A stretch of 64,000 bases of DNA, from the NCBI RefSeq assembly GCF_030512175.1, contig NZ_JAULBL010000001.1, positions 744,001 through 808,000 of the forward strand. Reading direction: 5' to 3'. A program made the position numbers and the translations under genes. Source of the stretch: Paeniglutamicibacter sulfureus. GTDB taxonomy: Bacteria; Actinomycetota; Actinomycetes; Actinomycetales; Micrococcaceae. This document shows, one piece after another, positions 60,777 through 64,000 of the stretch (position 1 is its first letter; the number at the start of each line of letters is the position of its first letter). The notes beneath the pieces were generated by a model, which was given only the letters and a program-made list of their open reading frames with translations, made no database searches and was not told the origin of the DNA.

Positions 60777-61880
60777 ATGACGCAACAAGCGCCGACCCCC
60801 ACTCACGCCCAGATCAAGCGCTGGCGCCAGTACCTGGCCGACGAAATCGCCGAAGGCGCGGTCTACCGCGAACTGGCCAACAAGCGCCAGGGTGAGGAAC
60901 GCGCAGTCCTGCTGGGACTGGCAGCCGCCGAAACCCGACACGAGGAACACTGGCGCTCGCTGCTGGGCGAGAACGCCGACAAGCGCACCCGGCCCTCGAT
61001 CCGGCGCACCATGCTCCGCTTCCTGGCCCGGCACTTCGGTTCGGTCTTCGTCCTGGCCCTGGCCCAGCGTGCCGAGGGCAACTCCCCCTATGCCGCAGAC
61101 ACCGATGCCAGCCGCCAGATGGCCGCCGACGAACTCGTCCACGAGGAGGTCGTGCGCGGCCTGGCCACCCGCGGCCGCAACCGGCTTTCGGGCAACTTCC
61201 GGGCGGCGGTCTTCGGCGCCAACGACGGCCTGGTGTCCAACCTGGCCTTGGTCATGGGCATCGGCGCCACGGGCGTGGCAACCTCCTTCGTGCTCTTCTC
61301 CGGCATTGCCGGGCTGCTGGCCGGGGCCCTGTCGATGGCCGCGGGCGAATACGTCTCGGTGCGTTCCCAGCGCGAGCTGCTCTCGGCTTCCAAGCCCACG
61401 GAGGTGACCCTGGCCGCGGCGCCGGACCTCGATCTGGATGCCAACGAGCTGGTATTGGTCTACAAGGCCCGCGGCATGAGCGACGAGGACGCAGCACACC
61501 GGGCCGCCGAACGCATGGGCATCTACTCCTGCGACTGCAACCCCTCCACGTCGCTCCGGTCCGAGCTCACGGTTGCCGCCGATAGCCGGGAACACGAGGA
61601 AATCGGCTCCGCCATGGGTGCGGCTTCCGCGTCCTTCTGCTTCTTTGCCTCCGGGGCGGTCATCCCGATCCTTCCGTTCATTTTCGGCATGGACGGCACC
61701 CCCGCGATCCTGCTCTCCGCCGTGCTGGTGGGCATCGCCCTGCTGGCCACCGGCGGCGTGGTCGGCTTGCTTTCCGGCGCATCCCCGGCCAAGCGCGGAC
61801 TGCGCCAGCTGGCCATCGGCCTGGGCGCCGCGGCGGTCACCTACGTCCTCGGACTGCTCTTCGGCAGCTCCGTGGCTTAG
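60777..61880 (+). CDS. VIT1/CCC1 family metal transporter with N-terminal ferritin-like domain
   Basis: 367 residues. Residues 1-130 are a rubrerythrin-like four-helix diiron domain: EIAEGAVYRELANKRQGEERAVLLGLAAAETRHEEHWRSLL with ExxH pairs and MAADELVHEEVVRGLATR. The CCC1 membrane part (140-367) has FRAAVFGANDGLVSNLALVMGIGATG, AGALSMAAGEYVSVRSQRELL and four further helices. It should export or sequester manganese or iron. GAGG lies eight bases before ATG 60777. The manganese riboswitch upstream argues for a manganese-detoxifying role. Confidence 0.94.
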   Translation: MTQQAPTPTHAQIKRWRQYLADEIAEGAVYRELANKRQGEERAVLLGLAAAETRHEEHWRSLLGENADKRTRPSIRRTMLRFLARHFGSVFVLALAQRAEGNSPYAADTDASRQMAADELVHEEVVRGLATRGRNRLSGNFRAAVFGANDGLVSNLALVMGIGATGVATSFVLFSGIAGLLAGALSMAAGEYVSVRSQRELLSASKPTEVTLAAAPDLDLDANELVLVYKARGMSDEDAAHRAAERMGIYSCDCNPSTSLRSELTVAADSREHEEIGSAMGAASASFCFFASGAVIPILPFIFGMDGTPAILLSAVLVGIALLATGGVVGLLSGASPAKRGLRQLAIGLGAAAVTYVLGLLFGSSVA

Positions 61881-62013
61881 CGGCACCACTGCAGGGACAC
61901 TGGCACGTGCCGCCACTTTCATGGATCGGGGATCCGGCGGCACTCTTTCCTCGCTGTGCCCGAACGGGATGGCACTCGCCGGGAACGCAGTCGCCCACGA
62001 TCCTTACTAGAAC

Positions 62014-62039
62014 ATATTTTCTAATATTCATGAAAATAT
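62014..62039. repeat. AT-rich inverted repeat upstream of the HNH gene
   Basis: ATATTTTC (62014-62021) and GAAAATAT (62032-62039) are inverse copies with a 10-base spacer. TAGAA-N6-TTCTA (62008-62023) overlaps. The AT-richness stands out from the surroundings. Confidence 0.55.
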
Positions 62040-62046
62040 CTTCCAA

Positions 62047-62069
62047 TTGTCGGCTACTGGTTCTAAAAT
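62047..62069 (+). promoter_or_regulatory. RecA-NDp/PafBC-like DNA-damage promoter
   Basis: TTGTCGGCT, 8 bases, TAAAAT (62047-62069) fits the mycobacterial LexA-independent DNA-damage promoter TTGTCRGTG-N8-TANNNT except for the last two bases of the first box. The -10 ends six bases before the ATG at 62076, so the mRNA is probably leaderless. Confidence 0.65.
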
Positions 62070-62075
62070 TGAAGT

Positions 62076-63482
62076 ATGGCAACGACGTCATCGAGCGGTA
62101 CCCCTTCTGACGGCACCACCGGTGGTGCCGTCAGGGACCTGGGCTACGATGCGCTATTGCACGACGGGGCGGACATGGACGCACTGGTTGCCGAACACTT
62201 GGCCCGCACCGGCACCGACGGGATCCTGTCCCTGGCCGCCGCGGTGAACGGAGCCCCGGTACTGACAGGAACCCATGAGGCGGTGACCGCCGTCGGCGCA
62301 CTGGAAACCTTGAAATGCGCCGCCACGGCGAAGCAGGCCGACCACAGCGTCGCCTACCAGGATTCCTTGGTCGCCGATCGACAGCGCGCCGGGGTCAGGG
62401 AGAAAAACCCCGCATGGGGCTCAAGCGGGGACGTAGCCCTGATGCTGCATTTGTCCCCGAAAAGCGGAACCAAACGCACGAACGACTTCCGGATACTTGC
62501 CGAAGACCTGCCACACTGCCACCAGGGGCTGCGCCGCGGCATCATGACTTGGGACCAGGCGCACGTGGTAATCAGCGGCACCCGGAGCCTCAAGATCGAA
62601 AACCGGAGAATGATCGACGAGCTGCTGTGGGAGGACACCCACACCTGCTTCGAGGCCGGAACTGCGTCGCTGCGTGAGCTGGTCAACTACTGGGCCCTCG
62701 TCCTTGAACCTGAAACCGCCGAACAAGAGGAAGAAGACGCCACCGAGAAGCGGTATGTCAGCGGCTACCAGGTGAACGAAAACACCGTGCGGATCGTCGG
62801 TGACTTCCCGCTGGACCAGGGCGTTCCCATCCTGCAGGTCCTCAACCGCGAAATGGAACGCCCCCGGAAGCCCGGGGACGACCGCACCAACGCCCAGGTC
62901 GCGGCAGACACCGTCTTCGAGGCGATCACCGACACCAAGGCCACCGGCTCCAGGCCGGTGGAGCTGTTGCTGATGATGGACCCGGAAAGCCTCACCGGTG
63001 CCAGTGATGAACCGGCACTGATCCCGGGCCACGGATACATCAGCGCCACCAGGGCCCGGTCACTGGTGGCCGGCGACCCAGAGCACCCACTGAACACCTG
63101 GTACCGGCGCCTCTATGCAGCCCCGGACACCGGCAAATTGGTCGCGATGGATTCGGCCGCCCGCAGCTTCGCCGGAAACCTCAAGCGCTTCATCACCCTC
63201 CGCGACCAACGCTGCCGCACCCCTCACTGCAACGGCCGCATCGAGGAACTCGACCACGTCGTGCAGGTTCGCCGCAACGGGAAGACCACCGAGATCAATG
63301 GTTCTGGCCGCTGTCGAACATGCAACCGGACCAAGGAAGCGCCCGGATGGCACGAGGAGCCTCTGCCCGGACGAGGCCGCCATTCCTTCAAAATCACCAC
63401 CCCGAGCGGCCACAGCTACACCTCCACGGCCCCGCCACCGCGGCCCGGCACCGGCAGTCGCCGGCCACCCCAGCGGATTTAG
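62076..63482 (+). CDS. DUF222 domain HNH endonuclease-like protein (13E12 type)
   Basis: 468 residues. The DUF222 domain fills about residues 30-310 (TNDFRILAEDLPHCHQGLRRGIMTWDQAHVVISG, DDRTNAQVAADTVFEAITD, VELLLMMDPESLTG). The C-terminal HNH domain (about 375-435) has CRTPHCNGRIEELDHVVQVRRNGKTTEINGSGRCRTCNRTKEAPGW, with two Cys pairs and the DH motif. The family is amplified in actinobacteria (mycobacterial 13E12 repeats); biochemical role unclear. A damage-type promoter precedes it. An upstream AT-rich patch may mark insertion. Confidence 0.93.
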   Translation: MATTSSSGTPSDGTTGGAVRDLGYDALLHDGADMDALVAEHLARTGTDGILSLAAAVNGAPVLTGTHEAVTAVGALETLKCAATAKQADHSVAYQDSLVADRQRAGVREKNPAWGSSGDVALMLHLSPKSGTKRTNDFRILAEDLPHCHQGLRRGIMTWDQAHVVISGTRSLKIENRRMIDELLWEDTHTCFEAGTASLRELVNYWALVLEPETAEQEEEDATEKRYVSGYQVNENTVRIVGDFPLDQGVPILQVLNREMERPRKPGDDRTNAQVAADTVFEAITDTKATGSRPVELLLMMDPESLTGASDEPALIPGHGYISATRARSLVAGDPEHPLNTWYRRLYAAPDTGKLVAMDSAARSFAGNLKRFITLRDQRCRTPHCNGRIEELDHVVQVRRNGKTTEINGSGRCRTCNRTKEAPGWHEEPLPGRGRHSFKITTPSGHSYTSTAPPPRPGTGSRRPPQRI

Positions 63483-63599
63483 CCGCCCGCCGCCACGGGC
63501 GGGAAATCCACACCCAACGCCACCGGGGATGCAGCCACGCATCCCCGGCACACCCATGGGCCCAGGGCTGCAGGAGGCCCTGAATAAGTCGGCGAGCGC

Positions 63600-64000
63600 C
63601 TACAACCCCAGCAGGAAGTCGATCGAGGCGCGGACATCGGTCTTGGCCGCGGCGCCGTCCAGGGCCGACTCCAGCACCGCATCCTGTTCCATGACATACC
63701 AACCCTCGTAGCCGGCATCCTTGAGCAGTCCGACGATCTCGGCGATCTCGCAGTCGCCCTGACCCAACGGCACGAACATGCCGTCCTTGACTGCCTGCAC
63801 GAATCCGAGCTCCCCGCTTGCCACCTGGGCGGCAATCCCGGAGCGCACGTCCTTCAGGTGGGCGATGCCAACGCGCGAAGCATGGTGGCGCACCAATTCC
63901 AGCGGATTGGTGCCACCCACCAGCAAATGGCCGGTGTCCAGGCAGATCTGCGCCGTGGTGGTTTCCAGCAGCCGCTGCACGCTGGCCGCCGATTCGACCA
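63600..64000 (-). CDS. Sugar phosphate isomerase/epimerase (TIM barrel), truncated by window edge
   Basis: C-terminal 132 residues of an AP-endonuclease-2 fold enzyme; the frame stays open to base 64000. ICLDTGHLLVGGTNPLELVRHHASRVGIAHLKDV contains the metal-ligand Asp and His of the IolE/IolI/xylose-isomerase-like group, and GQGDCEIAEIVGLLKDAGYEGWYVMEQD has the final Glu ligand. Likely inositol or other sugar catabolism (inosose dehydratase or isomerase). Its operon lies outside the window. Confidence 0.88.
   Translation of the reverse strand, partial: VESAASVQRLLETTTAQICLDTGHLLVGGTNPLELVRHHASRVGIAHLKDVRSGIAAQVASGELGFVQAVKDGMFVPLGQGDCEIAEIVGLLKDAGYEGWYVMEQDAVLESALDGAAAKTDVRASIDFLLGL

Noticed and set aside
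1-64000. CRISPR arrays, tRNA or rRNA genes, prophage or integrative elements.
   Set aside because: No regularly spaced repeats, no cloverleaf or CCA-ended gene, no integrase or transposase was seen on either strand.

Overview
The window is a GC-rich chromosomal segment of a Gram-positive actinobacterium, most likely Micrococcaceae (an Arthrobacter or Paeniglutamicibacter relative). The inference rests on the gene families present: a DUF6350 membrane protein near purN and purH, a soxBDAG-purU operon, SigK/RskA with a fasciclin lipoprotein, a DUF222-HNH protein, a PaaX regulator, and a high-GC codon bias. I found no rRNA, tRNA, CRISPR array, insertion sequence or prophage. Both ends cut genes.

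Layout. 1-8039: the end of a DHA2 drug-efflux-like transporter, purH, a repeat lipoprotein divergent from an ECF sigma/zinc anti-sigma pair, an unusually acidic DUF4303 protein and an MFS transporter. 8310-19472: a GH38 alpha-mannosidase facing a dipeptide-type ABC transporter operon with purN at its 3' end, a small membrane protein, a DinB protein and DUF6350. 19537-25918: a TauE exporter, an isolated hpaH-hpaI pair with a palindromic operator, DUF6328, a MalY-type C-S lyase, an FMN reductase and three small proteins. 26371-30723: a SigK regulon, made of a membrane-anchored molybdopterin oxidoreductase, RskA, SigK, a fasciclin lipoprotein and a 45-residue basic protein. 30915-33918: a type III polyketide synthase, methyltransferase and FAD monooxygenase operon. 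33988-38875: an MBL hydrolase/MFS operon divergent from a cupin and an alpha/beta hydrolase, followed by a PaaX regulator; this looks like an uncharacterised catabolic module. 39106-47316: an RNase H-like protein, a truncated secreted-protein remnant, soxBDAG, purU and a histidine phosphatase. 47493-53177: a CopB-type copper ATPase under a CsoR-like operator, a TipA-type MerR regulator, and a ThDP enzyme overlapping an agmatinase-family ureohydrolase. 53530-59415: small membrane proteins, an APC permease, VanZ, an XRE-cupin regulator and a sodium:solute symporter. 59543-64000: a DinB protein, a VIT1/CCC1 metal transporter behind a likely manganese riboswitch, a DUF222-HNH protein behind a DNA-damage-type promoter, and part of a TIM-barrel sugar isomerase.

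How the genes work together. Sarcosine oxidase yields methylene-tetrahydrofolate, and PurU can recycle formyl-tetrahydrofolate to formate; PurN and PurH consume formyl-tetrahydrofolate. SigK probably drives the fasciclin lipoprotein and the molybdenum enzyme through two promoters with identical boxes and spacing. The ThDP enzyme, ureohydrolase, symporter and XRE-cupin regulator probably form a guanidino-compound or arginine-derived catabolic locus. The most promising leads are the shared SigK promoters, the leaderless RecA-NDp/PafBC-like promoter of the HNH gene, the Mn riboswitch in front of a VIT1 transporter with a ferritin-like domain, the three-gene polyketide operon and the MBL/cupin/PaaX module.
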